DNA of 64,000 nt from Sphingopyxis sp. UBA6723. Its GTDB lineage: Bacteria; Pseudomonadota; Alphaproteobacteria; Sphingomonadales; Sphingomonadaceae. This document shows positions 7,906 through 16,858 of this stretch, one piece after another (the first letter of the stretch is position 1; every line of letters begins with the position of its first letter). The stretch is taken from contig NZ_DKIH01000009.1 in the NCBI RefSeq assembly GCF_002454115.1, forward strand, positions 142,909 through 206,908, given 5' to 3'. The notes beneath the pieces are model-generated. The model saw only the letters and a program-made list of their open reading frames with translations. It searched no databases and had not been told where the DNA came from. Made by a program: the position numbers and the translations under genes.

Positions 7906-9070
7906 GCGCCAACGCCTCCGGCACGTCGGCACGTCCGAAAATCTCGGCATAGCGGTCGATGGCAAAACGATCGGTCATCCCGGCAATATAGTCGCCGATG
8001 TGGCGCACTGTCGCGCATTCTTCGCCGGGCAGCCTCGCCGACCAATCCTCGCCCATCAGCCGCGGATCGTCGGCATAGGCAGCGAACAGCCGCCCGACGA
8101 CTTGGTTCGCTGCTGCTGCGGCGGCGACCTGTTCGGGGTGGTGATAAAGATTGGCGTACATGAAACGTTTCAGTTCGCGCTCCTCGGCAGCGAGTCCGGG
8201 GGAAAAGCCGCCGAGCGAGCGGCCCGCGGCGCGGACCTCGGCGACACTTGCCACACCGGCCGCCGCGACATTGGCCGTGGTCGCGGCGATCACATCATTG
8301 ACCATCACCCCGATCTGGTCGCGGACCAGTTCGCGCAGCAAGCGGTCACGCGGCGCACCGGGGAAACGGTCCTCGACGGCGCCGAAATTGGCGGCGACAA
8401 ACGGCTGTTCCATCAACTGATCGAGGTCGAGCAACCCGGCGCGCAGCCCGTCGTCGATGTCGTGATTATCATAAGCGATGTCGTCGGCCACCGCCGCTAC
8501 CTGCGCTTCCAGACTGGCATGACTGCCAAGGTCGAGGCGGAAATCATCGTCGATCGCCGCCAGCGCCCAGCCCGGGTTGGTCACCGGGCCATTATGCTTG
8601 GCGAGCCCTTCGAGCGTTTCCCACGTCAGGTTGAGCCCGTCGAACAGCGGATAGGGACATTCCAGCGCCGCCAGCGTGCGCAGTGTGTGGCCATTGTGAT
8701 CGAAGCCGCCATGCGCCGCCATCGCAGCTTTCAGCGCATCCTCGCCCGCATGACCAAAGGGCGGATGGCCGATATCGTGCGCCAGGCACAAGGCCTCGGT
8801 CAGATCCTCGTTCAATCCGAGCGCGCGCGCGATACCGCGCCCGATCTGGGCGACCTCGATACTGTGGGTCAGGCGGACGCGGTAATGATCACCGTCGGGG
8901 GCGACGAACACCTGCGTCTTGTGACGCAGGCGGCGAAAGGCGATCGAGTGGATGATGCGGTCGCGGTCGCGCTGGAAATCGTCGCGCGGCCCGCGAACGA
9001 CGCGGCCGACTTCGTCGAAACGCCGCCCGCGGCTGTCGTCGGGACGACTGGCGCAGGCGGCGACGCTCAC
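7898..9070 (-). CDS. dgt: dGTP triphosphohydrolase-like HD-domain protein
   Basis: A 390-residue HD-superfamily protein of the deoxyguanosinetriphosphate triphosphohydrolase-like family. The N-terminal FQRDRDRIIHSIAFRRLRHKTQVF is conserved. Metal-binding residues appear in RLTHSIEVAQIGRG (His) and LCLAHDIGHPPFGHAGE (HD), with a further Asp in ADDIAYDNHDIDDGL. It hydrolyses dNTPs to deoxynucleoside plus triphosphate; exact substrate preference cannot be read from sequence. It starts with GTG at 9070, overlapping the TGA of the SPOR gene as GTGA. Confidence 0.92.
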   Translation of the reverse strand: MSVAACASRPDDSRGRRFDEVGRVVRGPRDDFQRDRDRIIHSIAFRRLRHKTQVFVAPDGDHYRVRLTHSIEVAQIGRGIARALGLNEDLTEALCLAHDIGHPPFGHAGEDALKAAMAAHGGFDHNGHTLRTLAALECPYPLFDGLNLTWETLEGLAKHNGPVTNPGWALAAIDDDFRLDLGSHASLEAQVAAVADDIAYDNHDIDDGLRAGLLDLDQLMEQPFVAANFGAVEDRFPGAPRDRLLRELVRDQIGVMVNDVIAATTANVAAAGVASVAEVRAAGRSLGGFSPGLAAEERELKRFMYANLYHHPEQVAAAAAANQVVGRLFAAYADDPRLMGEDWSARLPGEECATVRHIGDYIAGMTDRFAIDRYAEIFGRADVPEALAHV

Positions 9071-11046
9071 TTGACGGGATCGACGGTTTCGCCCGCCTCG
9101 CTGTTGAACGGGAAGCCGTCGCCGCCCGCCTTCTTATAATCCGCCAGCCAATCCTGCGCCGCCTTGCGGTCCTTAAACGGGCCAAGCAACAGGCGCCGCG
9201 TGCGGCCCCATTCTGCAGTGCCGCCGGTCTTGCCCTTGAACAGCGCGGGGTGCTTTTTCGCCAATTTCCCGAAATCGAGCGCCAGCGCGCGCGCATTGGC
9301 ACCGGTCGCGATCTGCACCCAGATCCGTGCCGGATGCGCCTTTTTCTCGGCAGCCTCGGCCTTGGCTTTGGCATCGGCTTCGGCCTTGGCTTTCGCCGCC
9401 GCCTCGTCCTTTTCGCGCTTGGCCTTTTCGGCTGCTTCGGCGCGGCGCTTGTCCTCGACCAGTTTCGCGAGCGTCGCCGCATCGACCGCATTGGCCGACG
9501 CGTTCAGCTCCTCGGGCGGAATCTCGATTGAGCCGACGATATCGGCGAGCGATGCCAGCGGAAGCAAAGGCGCCGCTGCGGTGGGCGCCGGGGTCGGTCC
9601 CGGCGGCGGCGGCACCGGCGCTGCACTGGCTGGCGCTGCGCTGGCTGGCGCCGGTGTGGCGACGGACGCCACCGGATCGGCCGCGCGCCCGACGGCGGCC
9701 AGCGAAAAGCCCGGTCCGACGGGCGGCGCGGATGATGGCGTATCCACCGCGGCTGCCGTCGCCGTCGGCGGTTCGCGAACGACGGCGGCGCCTGCGTCAT
9801 TCGCATCGGTCCGGGCGGCCGGGAGCGGCCGAATCGTCTCACGGAAAGGGGACTGCAAGACCGGCGGCTTGGAACCGGCGTCACCCCCCGCCGCCGCCGA
9901 CGGAAAGGGGTTGTCGGCGGTCGGACCCGACCGGACCACGGTCGGCGCCGGTCCCCCCGCCGCCGGAAAGGGGTTCTCCGGCGTCGGTCGCTGCGATGAA
10001 GGCCGCACCGCTGGTGCCGCAACGGTTTCCCGCCGCGGCGTCGCTGCGGGCGGGGTCGCGGCCGCTTCGCGCGGCTGCGCGTAGGCCGGACCCACCGGCC
10101 GCGGCGCAGGCGTGGGTGCAGGTGTTGGTTTCGCAGCCACCGAGGCCGCCGGCGGACGTTGGCTACCCGTCGGACGCCGGCCCGTTGTGGCCGCGGGCGG
10201 CGGCGTCGCTGCGGCGACCTGAACCGGCTGGCGCTTCGGCCCGAGCCGCCCGGTCGGGAAACGCCCGAAATGCGCCGCCGCGGCCTGCTGCGCCGGATTG
10301 AGCCGGTCCATCTGGGTCAGATAGGGCAGGATATTCTGCGCCATCGCGGGCGGCATCGTGGCGTTAACGATCTCGCTTGCTTCACCGTCACGACCGTTCA
10401 TTGCCAGGATCATCGCGCGCAATCGCCAGGCGCCGCGATCCTGCGCGCGCAGCTGCGGGGTCAGCATCTGGATCGCACGATCCGCCTCGCCGGCGATCCC
10501 CAGCGACAGCGCATAACGCCGCGTCAATTCGTCACTGGGGACGATCGAGAGCGCCAGCTGATAGTCACGCTGCGCCGCATCCTGCTGCCCCAGCAAATCG
10601 CGCGCCAGCGCCCGGTCGGACAGGAACAGTCGCTCAGGCGCCCCGAGAAGTTGTGCCTCGCCGAAATAGTCGAGCGCCCGGGTCGGGTTCTCCATATGGA
10701 CCATTGCCGAACCGAGTGCGGCCTTGATCGCGCCGTCGCGCGGGCTGGCCTGCTCGGCGCGCACCAGAAAGCCGAGCGCGGCGCGATGATCGTCCAGCTC
10801 AATCGAAGCGCGACCGGCATCGAGGAGCGCCCGGGGATCGCTGTTGTTCGACGCGATGCGGGCGAGCGCAGACGACAGCAAAGTCCGGGCCGCTGTCCGC
10901 TTTTCCATCGCGGCCTTGGTCGCGGCATCGGGCGGCGTCACCTGCGCGGCGGCAGGTGGCGCCATGAACCCCAGCAACAACGCACCGAACGCGCCGGCGC
11001 AAAGCCGAACGCGTGTCGGCCTCGCCGTTATTTTCGCTTGCCGCAT
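9067..11046 (-). CDS. secreted TPR/SPOR-domain protein, probable cell-division or envelope factor
   Basis: A 659-residue protein with three parts. An N-terminal signal peptide (ACAGAF..LLGFMAPPAAAQ) comes first. Helical repeats follow at about residues 40-260 (DPRALLDAGRASIELDDHRAALGFLVRAE and similar TPR-like units). A long Pro/Ala-rich linker and Lys/Ala/Glu-rich helix lead to a C-terminal SPOR domain (PARIWVQIATGANA ... RRLLLGPFKDRKAAQDWL). SPOR domains bind denuded septal peptidoglycan. Its position directly after ftsZ supports a septal role. The ATG at 11046 is preferred over a TTG two codons upstream. Confidence 0.85.
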   Translation of the reverse strand: MRQAKITARPTRVRLCAGAFGALLLGFMAPPAAAQVTPPDAATKAAMEKRTAARTLLSSALARIASNNSDPRALLDAGRASIELDDHRAALGFLVRAEQASPRDGAIKAALGSAMVHMENPTRALDYFGEAQLLGAPERLFLSDRALARDLLGQQDAAQRDYQLALSIVPSDELTRRYALSLGIAGEADRAIQMLTPQLRAQDRGAWRLRAMILAMNGRDGEASEIVNATMPPAMAQNILPYLTQMDRLNPAQQAAAAHFGRFPTGRLGPKRQPVQVAAATPPPAATTGRRPTGSQRPPAASVAAKPTPAPTPAPRPVGPAYAQPREAAATPPAATPRRETVAAPAVRPSSQRPTPENPFPAAGGPAPTVVRSGPTADNPFPSAAAGGDAGSKPPVLQSPFRETIRPLPAARTDANDAGAAVVREPPTATAAAVDTPSSAPPVGPGFSLAAVGRAADPVASVATPAPASAAPASAAPVPPPPGPTPAPTAAAPLLPLASLADIVGSIEIPPEELNASANAVDAATLAKLVEDKRRAEAAEKAKREKDEAAAKAKAEADAKAKAEAAEKKAHPARIWVQIATGANARALALDFGKLAKKHPALFKGKTGGTAEWGRTRRLLLGPFKDRKAAQDWLADYKKAGGDGFPFNSEAGETVDPVK

Positions 11047-11105
11047 GGGCAATTCATCCCGATCTCCGGCCTGCCTTGCCCTGCGAGCAGCCGTTTATGG
11101 CCCCG

Positions 11106-12575
11106 TTACTGGTTGTTCTGACGCCCCAGGAAGCGCGGGATATCCACCCCGTCTTGCTTGTCAGCGGCATCGCCCTCCGGCGCCGTGGCCCCACGCGACA
11201 GGCGCGACATGCGTTCGAACAGCGTGCCGCCGCCTATCGAGCGGGCGGGCGACTCCTCGCCAGCCCCTGCCTCGCCGCCCGATGCCGGGGGCGGTGCCGT
11301 GCGGTAATCAGTCGCCGGCTCTTCGGGCGCGTCGAGCACCAGCTCTTCCGCGGTGTCGTCATAGGTCGCCGCGACCTGCGACAATTCCATTGGCTCTTCT
11401 TCGGCCGCGGGCGCTTCGACGTCGACCGTGTCGCTCAGCGAAAAGCCCGGTGCCGGATCATTGGCTCCATCAGCCAGGGCTTCAGCGACCGGCTCTTCTT
11501 CGACGACCGGCGCAAACGCCTCCTCAGCCACCGGCGCGGGGGTTGCCGTGCGCGCGGGAGCAAAGGAGAAGCTGCGCGTCGCGGGTGCAGCCTGCGCCGC
11601 CATTTCGCCCGTGCTGTCGATACCGGTGGCGACCACCGACACGCGGATCTTGCCATCCAGGCTGTCGTTGAACGCACTGCCCCAGATGATGTTCGCATCG
11701 GGATCGACCAGCTCGCGAATATGGTTCGCGGCTTCGTCGACTTCCATCAGGCGCATGTCTTCGCCGCCGGTGATCGAGATGATAACACCCTTGGCGCCCG
11801 CCATCGAGACGCCATCAAGCAGCGGGTTGGCAATCGCTTTCTGCGCGGCTTCGAGCGCACGGCCGTCGCCTTCGGCTTCGCCGGTCCCCATCATCGCCTT
11901 GCCCATTTCGCGCATCACGCTGCGCACGTCGGCAAAATCGAGGTTGATCAGGCCAGGCATGACCATCAGGTCGGTGATACCGCGCACACCCTGCTGCAAC
12001 ACTTCATCCGCCATGGTGAAGGCTTCTTTGAAGGTCGTGTTCGGGTTGGCGACCAGAAACAGATTCTGGTTCGGAATGACGATCAGCGTGTCGACATGAT
12101 CCTGCAGCTCGGCAATGCCCGAGTCCGCCGACCGCATCCGGCGCTGACCTTCGAAGGTGAAGGGCTTGGTCACGACGCCGACGGTCAGGATGCCGCGGTC
12201 GCGTGCTGCCTTGGCGATCACGGGTGCCGCCCCGGTGCCGGTGCCGCCGCCCATTCCGGCGGCGATGAAGCACATATGGGCGCCGTTCAGCGCCTCTTCG
12301 ACCTGTGCGATGCTTTCCTCAGCGGCCGCACGGCCAACCTCGGGCCGCGAACCCGCGCCCAGCCCTTGGGTGATCTGCGTCCCCAGTTGGATGCGCCGCT
12401 CGGCGGGTGATGCGTTCAACGCCTGCGCGTCGGTATTCGCGACGATGAAATCGACCCCCTCGACCCGCGAGGCAATCATATTTGCGATGGCATTGCCGCC
12501 CGCGCCGCCGACACCGATAACCGCGATCCGCGGCTTCAGTTCGTCGACCTGTGGCGGGCCAATGTTGATGCTCAT
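11106..12575 (-). CDS. ftsZ: cell division protein FtsZ
   Basis: The 489-residue tubulin-like GTPase that forms the division ring. The GTP-binding signature GGGTGTG is at residues 109-115, and the T7 catalytic loop NLDFAD is at about 211-216. A long disordered, acidic Pro/Ala/Glu-rich linker occupies about residues 320-475. The C-terminal peptide DIPRFLGRQ, which contacts FtsA, is intact. The ATG at 12575 has AGGGAGA 7 bases upstream; a TTG codon just before it is not needed. A 153-base leader with a hairpin separates it from ftsA, suggesting an additional promoter. Confidence 0.98.
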   Translation of the reverse strand: MSINIGPPQVDELKPRIAVIGVGGAGGNAIANMIASRVEGVDFIVANTDAQALNASPAERRIQLGTQITQGLGAGSRPEVGRAAAEESIAQVEEALNGAHMCFIAAGMGGGTGTGAAPVIAKAARDRGILTVGVVTKPFTFEGQRRMRSADSGIAELQDHVDTLIVIPNQNLFLVANPNTTFKEAFTMADEVLQQGVRGITDLMVMPGLINLDFADVRSVMREMGKAMMGTGEAEGDGRALEAAQKAIANPLLDGVSMAGAKGVIISITGGEDMRLMEVDEAANHIRELVDPDANIIWGSAFNDSLDGKIRVSVVATGIDSTGEMAAQAAPATRSFSFAPARTATPAPVAEEAFAPVVEEEPVAEALADGANDPAPGFSLSDTVDVEAPAAEEEPMELSQVAATYDDTAEELVLDAPEEPATDYRTAPPPASGGEAGAGEESPARSIGGGTLFERMSRLSRGATAPEGDAADKQDGVDIPRFLGRQNNQ

Positions 12576-12728
12576 CAATCAGTCTCCCTGCAGCGGCGAA
12601 CCTGTGCCGCTTCCCTCACCATGCGACCCTACCAGGCGGTGGTCCTCCCGCCTGGATTTCTTGCACCGCATTGCACTATTGTGACGCGGGAATCATCCAA
12701 AAAATTAACCTTTTTTCGCGTCTCACCG
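12576..12728 (-). promoter_or_regulatory. ftsA-ftsZ intergenic leader with hairpin
   Basis: This 153-base gap is unusually long for the cluster. It holds a perfect 8-bp hairpin, CCAGGCGG at 12632-12639 and CCGCCTGG at 12648-12655, with an 8-base loop. It also has one GANTC site and a TTAACC half-site near 12690-12710. In other alphaproteobacteria GANTC and TTAA half-sites mark CcrM and CtrA control of ftsZ; only single copies are present here, so that link is weak. The hairpin lies within the probable ftsZ 5' UTR. Confidence 0.45.
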
Positions 12729-13985
12729 CTAAAAGCTGCTTTTCAGCGCCGCCATCAGGCGGTGCAGGATCGATGTACTTGCCGGACGATAGACGTCCTG
12801 CGACATCATCGGCAGATCGCGCAGATCGACCGGGTCCGACGCGGCATAGAGAACCAAACCGGCCAGCGTCGCGAAAGCAGGGCCGCTGTGCGCATCGGGC
12901 AGGCCATGCAGGCCGCGCGGCCTTCCAACCCGCGCGGCGCGGCCGAGTGCGCTCTGGGTGTAATCGGCAATGCCTTTCAGATCGGCGCCGCCGCCGACGA
13001 GTACCACTTGGCGCCCGATTGGGCCAACGAAATGCAGATCTTTGAGCGTCCTGCCGATCTCTCCCATCATCGCGTCGAGACGTTGGCGGATCACCGTCAC
13101 CAACTGCGCGCGGGTGATCCGCGGAGCATCGCCGCTCGTCGGCGCTCCGGGTTCCAGCTCGATAATTTCGTTGTTATCGCGCGGGCTGGCCGAGGCCGAG
13201 CCGTAAAAGCTCTGGAGCCGCTGCGCCTGACTGCGCCGGATGCCAAAGGCCGAGGCAATGTCATCGGTGATGTCGCTGGCACCAAAGGGCAGCGACGCCA
13301 TTTCGACGAGCATCCCTCCGGCATAGAGCGACACTGTCGTCACCGCGGCGCCGAGCTCGACCAGCGCCACGCCCAGGTCGCGTTCCTCGTCCGACAGACA
13401 AGCGAGTCCTGCGGCGATCGGCGACGCGACAACCGCGTTGACGTCCAGATGCGCCTGCCGCACCGCCGCCTCCAGGTTCCGCACCGGCGCGCCGTCGGCC
13501 ATGATGATATGAATGTCGACGCCGAGGCGGTCGGCGTGCAGCCCGATCGGGTTCTTGACCCCGGTCAGCCCGTCGAGCGTATAAAGCGCGGGCTGGGCGT
13601 GGAGGATCATCCGTCCCTCGGGATCGATCCCGGCGCGTCCTGCGGCAAGCAGGTCGTCGATATCTTCTTTCTCGATCCTGTGGCCGCCGAGTTCGCTTTC
13701 GATCGGTGCCACGTCGCTGAGCAACCCGCCGGCCGAAAAGCTGACCCAGACGTCATCGATGTTGAGCCCCGCGATCCGCTCGGCCTGTTCGATCGCCTCG
13801 CGCACGATATGCTCGGTCTGCTCCATGTCGGCGACATAGCCGCGCTGGACGCCGCGGCTTTCGCGCTGGCCGGTGCCAAGCACGTGGAGCTGGCCATCGG
13901 CGGTCTGCCCCGCGATCAGCGCACAGACCTTCCACGACCCGACATCGAGCGCGGTGATGATCTTTTCGATGCGCGGCGGGGCCAT
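12729..13985 (-). CDS. ftsA: cell division protein FtsA
   Basis: The 418-residue actin-like protein that anchors FtsZ to the inner membrane. The ATPase fold begins ITALDVGSWKVCALIAG. A GVQRGYVADMEQTEHIVREAIEQAE tract belongs to the SHS2/1C subdomain region, and VLVGGGADLKGIADY is the late phosphate-binding motif. It ends with a predicted amphipathic membrane-targeting helix, SILHRLMAALKSSF. The start lies 3 bases after the ftsQ stop, so the two are coupled. The product acts with FtsZ at mid-cell. Confidence 0.97.
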   Translation of the reverse strand: MAPPRIEKIITALDVGSWKVCALIAGQTADGQLHVLGTGQRESRGVQRGYVADMEQTEHIVREAIEQAERIAGLNIDDVWVSFSAGGLLSDVAPIESELGGHRIEKEDIDDLLAAGRAGIDPEGRMILHAQPALYTLDGLTGVKNPIGLHADRLGVDIHIIMADGAPVRNLEAAVRQAHLDVNAVVASPIAAGLACLSDEERDLGVALVELGAAVTTVSLYAGGMLVEMASLPFGASDITDDIASAFGIRRSQAQRLQSFYGSASASPRDNNEIIELEPGAPTSGDAPRITRAQLVTVIRQRLDAMMGEIGRTLKDLHFVGPIGRQVVLVGGGADLKGIADYTQSALGRAARVGRPRGLHGLPDAHSGPAFATLAGLVLYAASDPVDLRDLPMMSQDVYRPASTSILHRLMAALKSSF

Positions 13986-13988
13986 GCT

Positions 13989-14927
13989 TTATCCTTCGTT
14001 CGACGCTGCGGTCGCGACGGCATCGACCGCAGCGCGCGCGTCGTCGAGCTTCGCGGGCGCCACCTGCCCCTCGTGTGGCAGACGTAGCACGAAGCGGCTC
14101 GGATCGCGCATGTCGAAACGCAATATGCCGCGCCCGAGCAAGCGGTTAGCGCCATCCAGATGCGCAAATTTGGCGAGCGCGGCTTTCGCCTCGGCCTCGC
14201 CCTCCGGCAACGACAGCGTCTCGCCGCTACGAAAGCGCAGATCCCAGCGGCGATTGCCGACCCAGGTCGCGCCCGCAAGCAATTCCTTGAGGCTGCTTGC
14301 CTCGGCCAGTAAGCGGTCGAGATCCTGCGAGCGCTGGTTCGCCTTGGGGCCGATCACCAGCGGCAGGTCGGGCATCGTTGCGACCGTGACCGGTTCGAGC
14401 ACCACGCCCTTTTCGTCGATCAGCGACAGGCGGTTGTTATGCTGCCAGATCGCCGCCGGGGTGCGCTCGACGATGTCGACGACGAGCGTATCGGGCAGCC
14501 GCCGCGAGACGCGCGCGTCCTTGATCCAGCCATAACGCATCAGATCGCCGCGCACCCCGTCGAGGTCGACCGCCGCCATCGAGCGGTCCTTTTGCGCGAG
14601 GGCGATGTCGTAAACCTTCAGCCGGTCGATGCGGTCGGCGCCGACGACTTCGACCTTTTTGACCTGAAATCCGGCGCGGCCGACCGCCTGCGCATATTCC
14701 TCATGGATCTTCGCCGTCACCCCGGTCGCGTGCGCGGCCAGACCCGCGACGGCGAACAGGCTAAGCCCGATTGTCCAGTTGGCGACCTTCTGCAACCGCT
14801 GCGGGCTGATCGGCAGCGCGTTGATGATCGCGTTGAGCCGTGAGGTCTGCACCTTGCGCCGCTTCTTCGGCGTCCGCGCCGGGCGCCGCGGCGGCGAGCT
14901 GCCGCGCTTGATCCGCGTGTTACTCAT
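13989..14927 (-). CDS. ftsQ: cell division protein FtsQ
   Basis: A 312-residue bitopic inner-membrane divisome protein. A basic cytoplasmic N-terminus (SPPRRPARTPKKRRK) precedes one membrane helix at about residues 50-68 (WTIGLSLFAVAGLAAHATG). The periplasmic POTRA domain then begins with FQVKKVEVVGADRID. The beta domain contains RRLPDTLVVDIVERTPAAIWQ and LSLIDEKGVVLEPV, both typical of FtsQ/DivIB. The ATG overlaps the ddlB stop as ATGA. It bridges early and late division proteins. Confidence 0.95.
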   Translation of the reverse strand: MSNTRIKRGSSPPRRPARTPKKRRKVQTSRLNAIINALPISPQRLQKVANWTIGLSLFAVAGLAAHATGVTAKIHEEYAQAVGRAGFQVKKVEVVGADRIDRLKVYDIALAQKDRSMAAVDLDGVRGDLMRYGWIKDARVSRRLPDTLVVDIVERTPAAIWQHNNRLSLIDEKGVVLEPVTVATMPDLPLVIGPKANQRSQDLDRLLAEASSLKELLAGATWVGNRRWDLRFRSGETLSLPEGEAEAKAALAKFAHLDGANRLLGRGILRFDMRDPSRFVLRLPHEGQVAPAKLDDARAAVDAVATAASNEG

Positions 14928-15847
14928 AACGCTTCCCCCACGATGCGTTCGACCAGTTCGGCATAGTCCATGCCCACAGCCCGCCCCTGTTCGGGTACCA
15001 GACTGAGCGGCGTCATTCCCGGCTGGGTGTTAACTTCGAGCAGATAGATGCCCGCCAAACCATGCTCGTCGTCCCAGCGGAAATCGGAGCGCGAGGCGCC
15101 CTTGCAGCCGAGCAGGCGGTGCGATTGCAGCGCCAGATCTTTCATCCGCTGCGCGACTTCCTCCGGGACATCGGCGGGGCACACATGTTCGGTGAGGCCG
15201 TCGGTATATTTGGCGTCATAATCGTAAAAGCCCGACTTGACGCGCAGCTCGGTCACCGCGAGCGCTTGATCGCCCAGCACCGCAACGGTCAGCTCGCGCC
15301 CCTTGATGAAGGGTTCGGCAAGCAGGCGGTCGAACTCCTGCCACGGACCGACGGCTTCGCGCGCGATCGGGTTGCCGTAATTGCTGTCGTCCTTGACGAT
15401 GGCGACCCCAACCGACGAGCCCTCGTTGACGGGCTTCAGCACATAGGGGCGCGGCAAGGGGTCGATGGAATAGAGGCTTTCGCTGTCGACCATGGTCCCC
15501 GTCGGCATCGGAATACCATGCGGCACCAGCGCCTGCTTCGTCAATTCCTTGTCGATCGCGATCACCGAAGTGACGAGGCCGCTATGGGTATATTTCAGCC
15601 CCATCAGGTCGAGCATACCCTGCACCGTCCCGTCCTCGCCGGGAACGCCGTGGAGCGCGTTGAAAACGACATCGGGCTTGGCCTCGGCGAGCCGCTGCGC
15701 GACGTCGCGGTCCATGTCGATGCGCGTAACCTTGTGGCCGCGCGATTCCAGCGCGTCGGCGACGCCATTGCCGCTCATCAGCGACACTTCGCGTTCAGCC
15801 GACCAGCCACCCATCAGGACGGCGACATGCCATGGACCCCGGCTCAC
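14924..15847 (-). CDS. ddlB: D-alanine--D-alanine ligase
   Basis: A 307-residue ATP-grasp ligase making D-Ala-D-Ala for peptidoglycan. Hallmarks are VAVLMGGWSAEREVSLMSG at the N-terminus, FNALHGVPGEDGTVQGMLD, the ATP-grasp tracts PYVLKPVNEGSSVGV and GRELTVAVLGD, and the metal-binding LLEVNTQPGMTPLSL near the end. I chose the GTG at 15847, which forms a GTGA overlap with the murB stop and has GGGAG upstream. An in-frame ATG at 15877 would add 10 non-conserved residues inside murB. Cytoplasmic. Confidence 0.96.
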   Translation of the reverse strand: MSRGPWHVAVLMGGWSAEREVSLMSGNGVADALESRGHKVTRIDMDRDVAQRLAEAKPDVVFNALHGVPGEDGTVQGMLDLMGLKYTHSGLVTSVIAIDKELTKQALVPHGIPMPTGTMVDSESLYSIDPLPRPYVLKPVNEGSSVGVAIVKDDSNYGNPIAREAVGPWQEFDRLLAEPFIKGRELTVAVLGDQALAVTELRVKSGFYDYDAKYTDGLTEHVCPADVPEEVAQRMKDLALQSHRLLGCKGASRSDFRWDDEHGLAGIYLLEVNTQPGMTPLSLVPEQGRAVGMDYAELVERIVGEAL

Positions 15848-16743
15848 TTCGCCACTCCCACGCGCTGTATTTCCCATTGCAAATCCACGCCGCTCTTGTC
15901 CTTGACCCGTCGGCGGACTTCCTCACCGAGGGCTTCGATGTCGGCGCTCGTCGCCTCACCGGTGTTGATCAGAAAATTGGTGTGCTTTTCGCTGACCTGC
16001 GCGCCGCCGACCGCGAAGCCGCGGCAGCCGGCCTCGTCGACGAGCTGCCACGCCTTGTGGGCCTCCGGATTTTTGAAGGTCGAGCCGCCGGTTTTCGAGC
16101 GCAGCGGCTGCGACGCTTCGCGGCTGGCCGAGATGCGGTCCATTTCGGCCTGGATCGCCGCGGGTTCGCCGGGTCGACCGCGGAAGGTCGCGCCGATCAC
16201 CACCGCGCCCTCAGGCAGTTCGCTGTGGCGATAGGTGTAGCCAAGGTCGGCGAGCGGCAGCGTCTTGCGCTCGCCCGAGCGAAGCACGACGTCGGCGTCG
16301 ATCAGGATATCTTTAACCTCACCGCCATAGGCGCCGCCGTTCATGCGCACGAAGCCACCGACGGTGCCGGGGATCGAGCGGAGGAATTCCATGCCGGCAA
16401 TGCCCGCATCGCGCGCGGTCGAGGAGACGAGAATGCCGGAGGCGCCCCCGCCGCAGCGCAGCGTCGTCGCGTCGATCGCTTCGACTTTCGCGAAAGCCTT
16501 GCCTAGCCGGATGACGACACCGGGAAAGCCGCCATCGCGGACGATCAGGTTCGAGCCGAGGCCGAGCGCCATCACGGGGACAGCGGGATCAAGATCGCGC
16601 AGGAAATCGGCGAGGTCGTCGGCATCTTTCGGTTCGAACAGCCACTCGGCGGGGCCGCCCGATTTGAACCAGACGAGCGGTGCGAGGGGTGCTTGCGGGG
16701 TGAGTTTGCCGCGCACGGCGGGGAGGGTGGCGAGGTCGCTCAC
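15844..16743 (-). CDS. murB: UDP-N-acetylmuramate dehydrogenase
   Basis: A 299-residue FAD enzyme that reduces UDP-GlcNAc-enolpyruvate to UDP-MurNAc with NADPH. The FAD-binding tracts VWFKSGGPAEWLF, MALGLGSNLIVRDGGFPGVVIRL and FLRSIPGTVGGFVRMNGGAYGGE are present. The catalytic Ser lies in the SKTGGSTFKNPE tract, and VSEKHTNFLIN ends the domain. The GTG at 16743 (VSDLATLPAVRG) is the likely start. The open frame continues upstream into a palindromic repeat and murC, which is not coding in this frame. Confidence 0.94.
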   Translation of the reverse strand: MSDLATLPAVRGKLTPQAPLAPLVWFKSGGPAEWLFEPKDADDLADFLRDLDPAVPVMALGLGSNLIVRDGGFPGVVIRLGKAFAKVEAIDATTLRCGGGASGILVSSTARDAGIAGMEFLRSIPGTVGGFVRMNGGAYGGEVKDILIDADVVLRSGERKTLPLADLGYTYRHSELPEGAVVIGATFRGRPGEPAAIQAEMDRISASREASQPLRSKTGGSTFKNPEAHKAWQLVDEAGCRGFAVGGAQVSEKHTNFLINTGEATSADIEALGEEVRRRVKDKSGVDLQWEIQRVGVAK

Positions 16744-16758
16744 AACGGCACCCCTTCC

Positions 16759-16832
16759 CCGTTCGTCCCGAGCGAAGTCGAGGGACGTCTGGCGCGGCGC
16801 TGGCGTGTCTCGACTTCGCTCGACACGAACGG
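16759..16832. repeat. imperfect inverted repeat, CTCGACTTCGCTCGACACGA family
   Basis: The murC-murB gap (16744-16858) holds a stem-loop element. The left arm is 16759-16785 and the right arm 16808-16832 (GACTTCGCTCGACACGAACG core). The right arm is identical over about 28 bases to 38615-38642, so this is a dispersed extragenic palindrome. It breaks the otherwise gap-free mur gene chain. No U-tract follows it. Confidence 0.8.
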
Positions 16833-16858
16833 AGGTGGGATGGGAACGGAGAAGTTTT

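Noticed and set aside
9327..10301. Plus-strand frame opposite the SPOR protein
   Set aside because: Pro/Arg/Ala-rich reversal of the linker, no homology seen.
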